Shown: positions 45,776 through 58,620 of the stretch, piece after piece
How the letters are laid out: every line of letters begins with the position of its first letter
Numbering within the stretch: position 1 is the stretch's first letter
Source: Diploscapter coronatus
Taxonomy: Eukaryota > Nematoda > Chromadorea > Rhabditida > Rhabditidae
Length of the DNA stretch: 64,000 nt
Direction: 5' to 3'
Assembly: GCA_964036155.1 (NCBI GenBank)
Contig: OZ038422.1
Coordinates: forward strand, 65,123,201-65,187,200
Notes under the pieces: generated by a model
What the model saw: the letters and a program-made list of their open reading frames with translations, nothing else
What the model was told of the DNA's origin: nothing
The model's database searches: none
Position numbers and translations under genes: made by a program

Positions 45776-48700
45776 ATGAATTCTCACGCCACGATTCTGA
45801 ACAATCGGGACTTCGACTCCGTGGCCTGGGCCGAGAAGATCGACACACTGCTGAGGGACGGCAAGAAGGAGGATGTCGCCCACATGCTCGCCTCCATCTC
45901 CAACAAGCAAAGGCAGATGGTGAGTACGAGTTTTTGAACTCTAATTAGGAATATATAATAAATAATGCAATGTAGAAAAGTTGGAATTCTCAAATATCAT
46001 TAGATTTTTCGAATTAGTGCAATTTGGTCCCACTAGCGGGTAGATTCATTCACTTTTTCTTTTAAGAAAAGGGTCCATTGAAAAAGTTGGATAAAAATAT
46101 ACACACGAAAGAAATGAGTTTTACAAGGGGTGCACACAGATCGGAACTCATAGATCTGTGCACTTCCGTTGTCAGAGAAACTTTAAAATATTTTTTGTTC
46201 CACTTAATTTTATCTGAGATTTCTATCATCTTAAAGTTTTCTTAAAAGAATATCAAGAAATATTGTCTCCAAGTTGATGGATCTTTCAGCTGAAAGAGTC
46301 GTACAAGACGAAGTACGGCAAGGACATCGTGGCCGCGTTGGACAAAAAGTTCTCCGGGGACATGGAGAGGGTGATCTTCGCCTTAATGGACACTCCTCTC
46401 GAGTACAACGTCAAGCAGCTCAGAGGAGCCATGAAGGTATATTCCCCCTTTAGATAGGTGAAAACTATATTAATTTAGAAATACATTTTGGTAATAGTTT
46501 CAACCTTTTATGGGAACTCATAACTCGGGGCGGATACTTCAATACTGGAGGATAAAATTGGGAAGGGATAAGCTAATTGCACAAATGACTTCTTCTACTT
46601 GATTCAATTCGGAAAATTGTTTCTATTCTCATTGATTATCTTCTCCTTTTCATTTAAAAGTTTACTCATTCATTATCTTGTCATTTGTCACAACGTTCAA
46701 TTGCTTAGTCAATCACATTCTTCCGCATTTTCTTTTCCTCACACAACAGCGTACAATTAGTGATTCTTCGAATTATTCCAGAGATTGACACATTAGTGAA
46801 GAGATTTTGAACTGGTACAAATGAGAATGATGAATTGCCGTTTAGGGAGCGGGAACCGATGAGAACACTCTGATCGAGATCATCTGCACGCGAACCCCCG
46901 ACGAGCTGAAGGCCATCAAGGCTGCTTACGAGAAGGAGTACGGCAACCAACTCGACCAGGAGGTTATTATCTATTCACTTTGTTTCATTAATTTCCCTCT
47001 TCAATTTTTGTTTTATTTAAAAATTTACTACACGATACTATTCTATGACAGTATCTTACGATCAAGTTTTTCCTTTCGTGAGGATCAACCTAAAATTCAA
47101 TGTTTTCATGTTCATCTTGCATAAGAATGATATAATATTCCCTGGTATATCATAATCAAATGATTTTATATGTGAAGATCTGAATTTAGATCGCTAGCGA
47201 GACTTCTGGCGAATTCAAAGAGTTGCTGGTGAAGCTGGTGAATGGCAGCAGGAACGCCAGACAGGACACCGACGATGAAGTTGCTCGCAATGTAAGCCAT
47301 TTTTCAACGTTTATAAAAATTGAATTTTTCAAATAAATGCTCTTTCCAATAGTTTTCCATGATTCGAATCTGCGCATAAGCGGTCAATTTCCGTTAATTT
47401 TTAAAATAAAATTATCACCAGTCAACCCATTCCCTGTACTCTGGCCTCGTCGCTTCTCATCCGAGCGTAAAACAAAATAAAACAAAAACGAGAAAGAATA
47501 AAAATGAAGGAGAGCGAAAAAGAAGTGAAAAAATAGATACGCTATTGCGACAGTGAATATGCCGCTTTTTTGTTTTTCTTGCTTGTATGCATCTTATAAA
47601 CGCAATATTTGGGACACGAAGCGGGAGCAGGAGCGGTGGTGCGAGCACCTCTGTTTCTGCACTCTCAACACTATACTCCTATAATTTCATTGTTAGTGAA
47701 GAATTGCCGTGAATATCTTCTTTATTTCTAATGTCATTTAATGAACGTATTTTTAGGACGCAAAGTTCCTATACACAGATGGAAAGGACGAAGTGTCGGC
47801 CAAGAAGGAGTATTCGAATTTCCTGATAATTCTTGCCACGCAGAATCAGAACCAGCTCAGGAAGGTAAGCAATACAAACATGAAGAGAGGATGCACTTCA
47901 CTCACTCTCAGCTACATGAATGACTCTCATTTTGGCAGCAAACATTGCGCAGATACATCGATACTCATTAGATCATTTTTCCGACTGGATCGAATATTGT
48001 GTGAATTCGAAATAGAAACTCGAAAATGCAAATATACATTGTAGTAGATAACAAATTTCACATATATTCTAAAAGACCAAACTTACTCCTGAATTTCGTA
48101 GATTTAATTGAATTATGCAAATCACAATCAAGAGCGAAGCTTCATAAGCACTTCTTTACTCATGAACTTGATAAAATTCTGATGAAAATCTAAGATTTCC
48201 AAGTTAAAAATGCCCGTGTTCAGATTTTCGCGGAATACGAGCGTCTGTCGGGTGGTTCAATCGAGAAGGCTATTAGCAAAAAATTCGGGGGCGACCTGGC
48301 TGCCTCCTACCTGGCCATCGTCCATACTTTCTCCAACATGCCAGCATTCTTCGCTGCACAGATGCATGCCGCTATGAAGGTATGATTTAGAAGAAAAACA
48401 AGATACTTCTTGAAGAATATCATAAGTAGAAAAACTAGCAAAATCTTGATGAAAAATAAGATACTATTCAAATTTCATGACAAAATCTAAAAAAAACTAA
48501 TTATCTTTTCATTCAATTCAATTATCGTGGAAAAAAGATATTCCAGAAATTATCATCCCTGAGTTTGTCACTGACTATTTGAATGGGGTAACATGGGAGT
48601 AGGAGAGATGTAAGAAAAAATTAAGGAACAAATTTAGAGGGTCCAAAAATATATCTAAAAATTTCATAAATTCTTTAAAATAACAATTTACAGGGTCTCG

Positions 48701-48932
48701 GCACGAGGGACAACGACTTAGTCCGAGCGATTGTGACCCGTTCCGAGATCGATTTGGCGCTGATTCAGGAAGAGTACTTGAAATTGCACAAAAAATCTCT
48801 TGCAGAGGCTGTTAAGGTGAGCTATTTAAAAAAAAAATAGTTTACAAATTTATTTTATTTCAGTCCGAAACGTCTGGCACGTACCGCGACACTCTGCTGC
48901 AGATTCTGCACGGCAACAGGGAGTGCGCATAA
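45776..48932 (+). CDS. Annexin, 8 exons
   Basis: Calcium-dependent phospholipid-binding protein of the cytosolic membrane face. Exons: 45776-45919, 46290-46436, 46846-46962, 47190-47291, 47757-47864, 48224-48379, 48694-48816, 48864-48932; every phase fits, 321 residues, normal for a four-repeat core with a short N terminus. Repeat 2 (GAGTDENTLIEIICTRT) and repeat 4 (GLGTRDNDLVRAIVTRSEID) keep the GxGT calcium loop; repeat 1 (RDGKKEDV) and repeat 3 lack it, so calcium sites are probably two. The first exon starts MNSHATILNNRDFD. Coding exons are GC-rich compared with the introns. The 3' end has AATAAA at about 49510. Gene is intact. Confidence 0.95.
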
Positions 48933-49944
48933 ACATCGTTCCCTTCACCAAACTGCCGATTGACATTTAGTCGTCACACAAGATCTACCATCTCTTCTCC
49001 ACATTATTCCATCAAAATGTGGGCATTTATGATGGCTACTTTACAATCTACCCTTTATCGTTACTCTACTTACTACTTCTCAGATAGCATAAATTCCATC
49101 TTGCATATTTTATCTGCAAGCTCGTGTGTTGCATTTTCGCCTTTTCATCTCGATGTTTCATGAGCATTTCATTCTACTATTATTTTGAAGCAACTACTTA
49201 AGACATTGTTTATTTTCTAAAGATTCAATTTGATAATTTCATAGTTAGTGAAGAAGTGAAAATCGACTTTTTTCATTTATCTCCTGCTCATTTAATTTTA
49301 ACTGAGCTTTTATGTCGCTTTTCCTTATGAGTGCTTCTTAGAGGTTCTGTTTCTAGCTCGATTTTCGATATCACGAATTTTTCTCGTAGCAAAATATTCT
49401 TGACACTTCGTATTCGCGCAGTATTTATTATTTTTTTACCTTCAAATTTGTAAGACTTTTCATTCTTGTTGAAAATAAAATTTGTCAGTGAAGAATATTC
49501 TTACAAATGAATAAAAGTTACCTCTACTATATAATTTAGTAAGCATTTTTCAAGGAAGACGATTTTCAGATTTATTAATTTCGATTTTTAAATTATCATT
49601 CGGAAGTCATAGAGCCTCAACATAATAAATTCATATGAATCGAGAAAACATCTCAATTTTTATGTCTTTGGACCATTTATGAAGTAAAACAACTGACAGT
49701 GCAATAAAACGAATTGACAGAGTGCAGAGTGAGTTAAGAGAGGCTGGCGAACTGACAATGAAGTAGGTACTTCGGGCTATTCCTACTGATTTATTGAGCC
49801 AATTAAAATGAGCATCTAGTCAAAAGTCAATCGTTGAGTTTCTTCCTTCAAGTGCATGAGGTTTTCAGTCTCATTTATCTACGAACTATATCGTTTATCT
49901 TCTGATTGTTAGCTAAATTTGATAAGCCATTTCAGGGATTGTTC
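48933..49944. other. Annexin-carboxylesterase interval
   Basis: Annexin 3' untranslated sequence and intergenic DNA; AATAAA at about 49484 and 49510. A TTTCAG at 49930-49935, ten bases before the next start codon, could be a trans-splice acceptor for the carboxylesterase. Nothing else seen. Confidence 0.5.
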
Positions 49945-52900
49945 ATGTTACCTAAAATAATGAAGTTTCGAGAAGAAATTCTGATTATTTTCTATGTCAT
50001 TCAAATTGCTCAGTCCATCGAACACATCATGTACAATCAGGTCGAAACTGAGCAAGGAGCGATTAGAGGACAGGTCTTCGAGACGGATGAAGGCATTCGG
50101 GCAGAGGCCTACAAGGGCATCCCTTTCGCTGAACCGCCTGTCGGTGATCTTCGTTGGAGGGTAAGATTTCAGATTACCACAAAAAAGCTTGTTCCAAAAC
50201 ACAATTTTCTTTAGTTGATCATGTTCGATAAAAGCTTGAACTTTATCTGTGTCGGAATTATCTTTAAAGTTTATACCTATACAGAGCTTGGAAGTTTCTT
50301 GCTCAGAAAGATACAAGCCCTAATGTTAGTCTTTGAGTTCAGACTTCATCAAGACAAATGTGTCCTTCAGGGCTTTGCGAAGTTTAGCTTGAAGTACATA
50401 TTGATGCGGAAATGGAGATTTATTATAGCTCAAGAAAACTCTTCAGCATAAAAACAAAATTGCTTACAATTATGATAGTCATTGTAAAATTCCAAAATTC
50501 ACTTAGAATATTTACATTTCGTAATCGTATCAAACTATATATTTTTAAATGAAATATATTATTTGTTATAAGAGAAATTTAGTTGCCAGTTGAGAAGAGG
50601 TCGTGGCGAGGCATGCGCGACGCACTGAATTACTCGTCTACATGCATCCAATTTTACGACTTCGATTATGAAATTAATTACGACCAGAGCGAGGACTGTC
50701 TTTATCTGAATGTCTTCACCCCAAATGTAAGCTATATGCAACGAACTTCAAAGCTACTTTAATCACAAAGTAACTCAAAATTGTTCTTAGGTCTGAAGAA
50801 TATTTTAACATATTTCAATGCGTACTTCAGTCATCAATTCGAGACCCTCTTCTTCCCGTATTGGTTTTCATTCACGGTGGATCGTTTATTAGTGGATCAG
50901 GAAGCGATTGCCTCAATATGACTGTGAGTTAAAAGAACATTTTTGAAATTCGATAATTAACAAATTAGGTATTTCGTTAAAAAAAACCCCTAATATTTAC
51001 AAATTCCTAAATACAGATGTCGATTTGTATGGTCAAGTGAAATTATTCACAAGTTTTTATGATCATAGATTAATTTTAGACTATAGTTCGGAACTTCCTT
51101 GATCGAGGCATCGTCTTTGTAACGATAAATTATCGCCTCGGAGCATTGGGCTTCTTGGAAAATCAGGAGGATGAACTGACCAATTTCGGAATTTGGGACA
51201 TGATTATGGCTCTGAAGTGGACAAAGCAGAATATTCAGAAGGTTTGTATAGAACGATTCCCAGAAACTTATACTTTTTCTTTTCGAGCTCCTCAAAATCT
51301 CTCCGCTTCTCGTGCTTTCCTGTCTCTGCTAGCCAAGCGCACAGCACAAAATGTATCTTTTTTCCGCTCATGGCAGTATTGTGCAGTGGATAGCGAGTTA
51401 GATTTTGCCCTTTCTTGGCTGATATGCGGAAGATTACAAGGAGAAGAGAGCGCAGAGAAACTAGAAAAAGTCCTAAATTGTGTGGAATCCAGGGTACAGG
51501 AAATATTTATTGAATTAGTCGCGCAGGATAAGTGCGCTGAATCGAATCTTTTGATAACAAAAAGAGCTACACCTTTAGCAATTCTACTTTCCCACATTTA
51601 TTTCCCTACGATTTTTTGTAATTTTCAGAAAATTTAACAGAAATGTTTCATTCAGTTTGGCGGCAATTCTTCCCAAATAACGATAATGGGACAATCTGCA
51701 GGAGCTGCAGCCACAAGTTTACTGGCTCTAATCGACCAGACCAAAGGTCATTATGAGGCTTTTTAAGCAACTTTATCTTATTGAATAAGTAAATCCATCA
51801 CCTGCATGCTATTGAATCTTATTATTCTATTCCAAATTCTTACAATCGTTATTTAAAACAGCTGATCTAAAGAGGGCTCAATTTTCTCAAACGAATGATG
51901 TTTTTAGATTTGGTAAGTCGGGCGATAATAGTGAGTGGATCGTTTCACGCAACCTGGTCATCACTCCGAGTGGGCGAATATGGACTCACCTCGAGTAGTC
52001 TCGTCGGATATTTCAAGTTTGAATTTATGTATTCGTGCAAAAATTAATGAAATGCTTTCTAAATTTAAGGGGAATATCAAAGCTTAGACTATGAAAATTG
52101 ACAATCTGGGAAAAATAAGACGACAAGACATACGAAATAGTATAGGGTATGGTAGAGGAAAAATCTTGTATGTTCCTTTTCCAGCACTATTTCGTCTTGT
52201 TGTCTTGTTTTTTGACAGGTTACCTAAAATGGAATATTTTTTTTAGAAAAATATTTTTAAAAAAAGATGCAAAGACTGAAAGAAAACTCATATTTTGAAT
52301 GTGTGTTATCATTATTTTGTACTTGAAATAAAATATTTCGAACTATTGCAGCAACCTCTACATATGCTCAATGAGTGGGAAATACTTCATTCTTTTTTTT
52401 ATCATTTTTTCTTTTCTTAATTTTGAAATGAGAGGAATAATTTGCATTAATGAGAGCTGCGATAATTACCATTTCAAACATTTTTGATCTCAGTAAACTT
52501 TGATAAATTTAGGAACATATTCGAATCGAAATCTATATATTGTAGAAGTGAGGATATGGACATCGATTTTTACCGCGAATATAGTGTCGTAGACAAGTAA
52601 GCAAGATTAATTGTAAATTCAATAGCTTCATGAAAAATAATGAAAAAGATACAGTGGCATATCATTTAGATGCAAGATGTTATCTGAGTACAAAAATGAA
52701 AGTGAGTGCCAAGTTTTCGCGGACTGTTTGACAGTGAGATCAACCGATTGATATATTCTCTCGAATAAACGGATTTCAGAATAATTCGACAAATAGGAAG
52801 GATGTTTTCGAATGTGTCAGAAAATATGCCAGCTTTCATGATGGAGGTTTTCAAAACATGCTCCTCGCGGTAGGCACTTTCATTCAAATTTTGCTATTAA

Positions 52901-55171
52901 GCTGATCAGAAAGTACATGCAGAATTTTGGTTTATCCAAACTTCTAAGAATTTGTCAGGTATATTTTTCTAGCGAATATGGTATGTGAATAAGATGAAAA
53001 TCATGCAAATCAAACAATACATATTCAATTTATCATTGATGAACTATTATAAATATTCGTAAAATTGTCAGAAGGTGTACGATCAATCACTACAAGAACT
53101 TTCAAATCGATCCAATAAACTCATCTCAGATAAATTTAGCTCGATTCGCCAAAAGTTGTCTACGATAAAGATCTCGTAAAATTGTCGCATAAAGAACTCG
53201 TAAATAAAGCAAGAATGCCCATTATGATTGGTGTGATGAGCTATGAGCAGGGAATGCGAAGACATCGTAAGTCATCATTTAGTTTGTCGCTGAGAAAAAC
53301 AAACAAAAATTATATTTGATATAAAAATATTGAAAATATCAGTTTTATTACCACAATATCAAATGCTGTAAAGAAATGCTAATCACTGGTAAAATTACGA
53401 CTTTAGATAGCGTTTATTATTTGAAACCAAACGGGACTGCTACGGAACAACGAATAAAACAATTAATGGGAGCGAGCCTTGAAATGAATATCAACCATTT
53501 CAATTTGGAACATTTGAATACTAAGACACGATATATCGTTGATGAAGTCTATTCACGGTCAGTAAACATAGTCTATGAGGCACTTGCCCTCTTCATACAG
53601 TAGCGAGCAAGAAGTTAGGAAAAACGCGATTATTGGTGGAATAATGGCCATCTTCTATCATGAATAATTATAAAATTTTGTAAACATGCCAAATTCTCTA
53701 AGACTTACTAATTTGTCTAACTTTGGGCTCATAGAAAAAGACACCACCTTTTCTAAGAAATAGTATGAGGAAGCAAGAGACGAAAAGAAAAAAGTGGTGT
53801 CTTTTTCTAACTGGTGTCCCGGTGTCCTGGTGTCTTTTTCTAGGAGCCCTAACTTTGACATTATTCATGAAAGACAAATGGTTTTAGATAAACTTTCTAA
53901 ATCCTGTGCTTGTTTTCAAGCCTTTGCTCGCTACTCTAAATCTTATCATATTGAAAAATTGTAAATTTTATCCATCTGTAAAATTTATCAATCCTGGAAA
54001 TAAGATAGGTTAGGGTAGAAGTGTGGGTTGGGTAAGCCCTATGTTGTTTATAAGTTATCTACTCATCGAGTAGGGTGCTTGGACAGTTCAATTTCATCAG
54101 GTCTTATCCTTACCTATCCTATTTTCGAAATTAGGTGAATTTTGTAAGAAACCATATTGAAGGGTTTAGATATTTCAATTCGTCTGGTTCAAAAAAATTC
54201 ACTACCAAGGAAGTTATCGACAAAATGAGCAGGGTAATCAGTCCTAAAGTATTTCCTCATCTAGCCTTTTCTTTAAATCTGCAGATAGAATCCGAGCTTT
54301 TATTCAACCTTCCTTGCCAGTCAGAAATCGATGCCTACGCTTCGAAGGACCTGCCAGTTTATGCATTTTCATTCGACTATGCTTCCAAAGGGAAAGTCAA
54401 GTTTCAGGTGAATAGCAATTATAAAAACATTATGCATTTTTGCGATATTATATACAATATCGAGTAGGAGTTCAATTTTGTGATATAAAATTCGAATAAC
54501 GACCATTTTTCTTGCACTTCGCTCTTCTACACCTATTCTCAATAATCTATCTTTCGAAATAATTTCGTATTCCGACACTGAGAAACCAAAAAATTAAGAA
54601 CAAACTCCGGGTGATTTTAATTACGAAAATATGTATTGTGTCTGAATTCGAAAGTTTTGAAAAATAATTGAACTCGTTATCGATAAAAAAAGTCAATTTC
54701 AGGCTAAAATGGATGAGGAAATGAAAAACCTTTCATTTCCTTACTCTGAAGATAAAGGTGAATCATTCAAAACAGTTTAAACCAATATTTAAAAAAATAA
54801 AACGATGATTAGTGTTTAGATATAAACTACCCTTTTCATGGATTTGATTTACTCTACAGTCTATGTGATGGAAAGTGGTATATTAATTTGTTTTCTTAAT
54901 ACTAAACTAAAAAATTTCTATAATTTAAAGCCAAGGAACTTCAATTGAGCCATTTGATGAAAACGATTACAAAATGGCGCAATTTTGGAGTAAATCTATT
55001 ACAAATTTCGTAAAGAATGCCAATCCATCGTCAGAAAAGTAGGTCTTTCTTCTAATTAAAATTATCGAAAATTAAAATATGAAACGAAGTGAAATAAATT
55101 TAAGCTTCGAATGGCCACAATACAAAAGGGATTCAAAGAAATTTGCTACCATCGATTTGCCACCAAAGTGA
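49945..55171 (+). CDS. Carboxylesterase type B, 16 exons
   Basis: Secreted or membrane-associated alpha/beta hydrolase of the cholinesterase/carboxylesterase family. Exons: 49945-50160, 50583-50726, 50831-50923, 51080-51241, 51656-51746, 51908-52016, 52513-52596, 52670-52733, 52780-52869, 53140-53266, 53407-53561, 54135-54407, 54703-54757, 54820-54874, 54931-55038, 55105-55171; all in phase, 630 residues. Signal peptide (alternative ATG at 49960 gives MKFREEILIIFYVIQ). Oxyanion loop FIHGGSF, NYRLGALGF, nucleophile Ser in GQSAGAA (family usually GESAG), acid Glu in GVMSYEQG, and His in PFHGFDL: full triad. The C terminus (FEWPQYKRDSKK...LPPK) ends at a TGA that could also be a GTGAGT donor, so one more exon is possible. 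Intron 4 keeps the exon 4 frame open for 132 codons. Fold-back elements E and F lie in introns 6 and 11. Confidence 0.9.
52105..52219. mobile_element. Fold-back element E with GAAATAGTAT core
   Basis: In intron 6 of the carboxylesterase. The left arm reads AATAAGACGACAAGAC, then CGAAATAGTATAGGG. The right arm reads CCAGCACTATTTCG, then TCTTGTTGTCTTGTTTTTTG. The loop is purine-rich then pyrimidine-rich (CTTTTCCA just before the right core). Arms are more diverged than in C and F; no duplication of the target is visible. Confidence 0.7.
53726..53848. mobile_element. Fold-back element F with GAAATAGTATG core and 9-base TSD
   Basis: In carboxylesterase intron 11. A 123-base element starting GGCTCATAGAAAAAGACACC and ending TGTCTTTTTCTAGGAGCC, with GAAATAGTATGAGG at 53758-53771. 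Flanked by a perfect 9-base direct repeat CTAACTTTG (53717-53725 and 53849-53857). The right arm carries an extra partial repeat of GGTGTC units and no second core. Confidence 0.8.
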
Positions 55172-56153
55172 GTTTCAAATTTTGCTAAATATTGCGAATG
55201 AAACCTCTAACTATTTCTCTATGCCGACCATTTGAGACAAAAATTATATTTTTGATATTTTTTAATTTTCAAATCGTTTTTTTAATCTAATTGACGATAA
55301 TGCAAAAATTGAAGATACGATTTTTGAAAACTATTTGCAATTACGCAATGTGCATTTCGCATTTTCAACTTTGTTTATCAGTTATTTTCTCTAAATTTAT
55401 TGGTCTTTAAAAAACCAGCATAATTCATTAAAATGTTAAGGATTTCTGAAGGCAACTTGCATGACACAAGATCTTCGTATTTGCATCCATTTATCAGCGA
55501 ATTTATCTCTAATTATGACTTGATAAATCATCTCTACCATATAATGGGCTACCTCAGCCGTAAAATTCTATAATCACCTTTTTTTTATTTTTTTTTTTAG
55601 TTTCAATTTTCATTAGAAATTTTGACACCAATTATACAAGTCGACTATGAAGATTTAAAAAATAAATCTATTTTCAATTTCGATTTCAAAAACTAGTCCA
55701 AATTAGCATAAAATCGATTTTTTAACCTTTTCTTAGCTTTTCACCCAAAATTCTACTTTTTTAATCGAAAATTGAAAGAAATACGATTGTGCCCCTATAT
55801 TAGAGTTTCAAAATTATGCATAGCATACCGGGGTAAAAATGCACTCCTGGGGCGTGTAATCAAACTGAGTGCGGAGTGTCAACAATAACTGTTCACAAGG
55901 AATCGACTAACTATTTCTGCTATATATTTTGAAAAATTCATCTTGAAATTACTATAAAATAAATATTGGATTTGGTTACCGAATTTTTAAAATAAAATAC
56001 TTTAAAGAATGTTTATTTCAATTACAACAATTTTTCCTCGTTATTTTTGGATGCATTCGAGAGTTGTCTTTATTATTCTTATTGAAATTAAATTATTTCA
56101 CATTTTATTGAATCAAATTTCTATATGAAATCTAAGATTATTATAATCAAGCT
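55172..56153. other. Interval between convergent genes
   Basis: AT-rich, no supported exon. 56005-56130 shares a repeat with 44650-44765 (TTCGAGAGT, then TTGAARTTAAATTATT, then CATTTTATT). CTATTTCTCTATGCC at 55217 and CTATTTCTGC at 55913 resemble the array motif but lack the CCAT prefix. Confidence 0.4.
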
Positions 56154-58620
56154 TTATTTTATGTTAATTTCTCCGACTTCACGCCACTTATTCGTTTGTG
56201 GATCGTATTCCTCAATGGAATTGCAAAAACTTCCATGAAAAAATCTGTGAAATCCAAGTTAACAAATATTTCGTATAAAGAAATGCAAAATCTCAACTTA
56301 CCCTCCGATCGCATACAATTTCCCGTTAGCGACAATGAGCGAATGATTATGTCTTTCATAATTCATATCAGCGATTCGAGAAATTCGACTGCCAACTGGA
56401 GCTGAGGGGTCGAAACACAAACAGGATTTTAATACATTACCACCCCTAAATATATGATACATTATTTATCATACAAAATTAACGACTTTGATCCTCCAGT
56501 TATACAAATTTTTCCATTTAACAATGCAACTCCAAGATGATATCGCTCGTCTTGAAGCTCTCCGATTTTAATCCCTTCCCGCTCATCGTCTGATAATCGA
56601 TATATTTTTTTATTATCGCTTTGATCAATAACTGAATATCCATAATTACAATAATGAATTTGCTATAATGTGACCGTATAAAACTTCATCACATGCTATT
56701 GTTTGAGTCCAACTAATTGGAAGAGGAAAAGCGGGTCCTGTTTGCCATTTTCCGTCTATTAAAACCTGAATAAATTATTTCATCGACTTTCATTCGATCT
56801 TCTCACATCAACTCGATTCGTATTTTTTCTTGTTTCAGGATTCTCTCCACCCAAATAGTACAGTTTGTCTTTGGAATAAGCCACAGATGCCCATTTACGC
56901 CATTCAGGAGGATCTGGACCTGTAAAATTCTTTAAATCCGATCATTCCTGGATTTGTTAATAAGACCTCCTGAAATTTGTCGAGTATCCAAGTCATATAT
57001 TTCAAATGACTTTTTAAATGAGTTAATTCCAAAAATCTGAAATTTGAGAAATTATTCGAAATAACGAATATAAGAATTTACTTTATTCTGTGTCGTTGCT
57101 ACTTCATATGGCGAATACGAATTGTGGAATTTTGCAATCTCTTCTACTGAGCAGGTATATGAATTGAACAAGCATATCCTTCCATTATCTTTATCATCAT
57201 TCCAATAATAAACTAAATTATTACGAATCGTTTCAAAGTCACTTACTTAAATGTCAACATAATTTCTTACGATAAAACAAAACTTCAAGTGGATCATTAG
57301 AGAAATTGTCTCCATCAACTTGCAAATCATTGACATTTTGGGCTAATTTATTCATTGTATTGTTAATCAATGGCATTGCGACCCCTTCCTGAAATTATCA
57401 CTTCCATTTTAGTAATGAATTACTTATTTTCAAATGCAAAAGAAACGACATCTTGGATCACCCTCATCAAATCCCTTAACGGTTTATGTTGGATTGAATT
57501 CTTGCGGTAATTTTTAGACAGAAACCATTCATGAGAAGATCTTATCGCACCAATTTTGTTTTACCGTTGTAAAATGGAAATTTGGATACATTAAAACAAG
57601 AAATGAACCCATCTTCATTCATTACTGCCGTTTTTTTCTTTGGATGTTTACAGCTCCCTCTCTCAAATGAACGATAAATGACGATTTTGAACATTTTCAA
57701 TCGTTTGGATGCATTCAAAAACTATGATCGTGGAGTCAATTGACGAAAAGATGAGCAAGATTGGAAATTCAGACAATGTCTTCTTGACATCACAACTTTC
57801 TATGGGATTATTCATTTCGGAAACGGTAAAAAGTATCGGAGTCAGTAAAAATTGGGTTTCTTATGGAATAACTTTCATCATTCATGCCTTATTTTTCAAA
57901 AACCCCACTTGTATCCTCTAAAAATATGACCAAAAACATTATTTTACTAAGGAAAATAAATGTGACTACCTTTCCAGTGGCGGAAAATAATATAGCATAA
58001 GATAAAACGTAATCAACCTTACATAATAACTTACCGATTGAGAAGTTGAGTCCTTTTTCACATCTTTCTGAATTAGAGGTTTCTTGAATTCGATTTCTTC
58101 ATTCTTCACCCATTTGTCGAAAGCATCTGGGTTATTCAACGATGACTTTATGCTATTTATGATTCGAGCAAACTCTTCTAAACTCATGAAATAAATGTTG
58201 TTTTAGGTGTATTTGCATTACCTAAATCAGTAAATTCCTTGAATATTGCGGCAGTTATTATCTTGATCTCCTCATTTTGGGAATCGTAGAAATCTGGCAT
58301 CTAAAATTTCGCTTGCATTTTTTATTGATAAAAATGATTATTGGTTTACCCTCGATCGATCCATTAGAAAACGCCATTTTCTATACTCCCTTCTTGCTTC
58401 TAATGGCATTTTGTCCAAAATCATATCAATGCTATCGATTTTATCGGAAATAGATAAATGATCCATATCCCATAGGCCTATGATGATATTTTTCTGTGGA
58501 ACATCCAACATCTCAACAAATGATGGCAGTTGCTAAAAAGTTCTGATAAAATGTTACCATCTAGAAGTAGATTTAATTTGAATTTCAACTTACGGTTTTG
58601 GAAATAGGTTCACCATTCAT
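56154..58620 (-). CDS. Kelch-repeat protein without visible BTB domain
   Basis: Probably a beta-propeller adaptor. Twelve exons read from ATG at 58620: 58620-58594, 58532-58350, 58300-58222, 58177-58035, then from 57388 downward to the stop at 56154; about 444 residues. The first 150 residues are helical and charged (start MNGEPISKTQLPSFVEML) and not recognised. The rest carries kelch-type blades: LYYLGGENPETR, ICITGG, LYAIGG and a closing YDPQTNKWREVGE. No BTB or BACK domain is seen; an upstream exon cannot be excluded. The stop codon overlaps an AATAAA signal. The interval between exons 4 and 5 (about 650 bases) may hide another exon. Upstream is a GC-box region at 58730. Confidence 0.8.

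Noticed and set aside
53376..53603. Stand-alone protein at 53376
   Set aside because: Most of it is exon 11 of the carboxylesterase (from 53407) read with flanking intron sequence.
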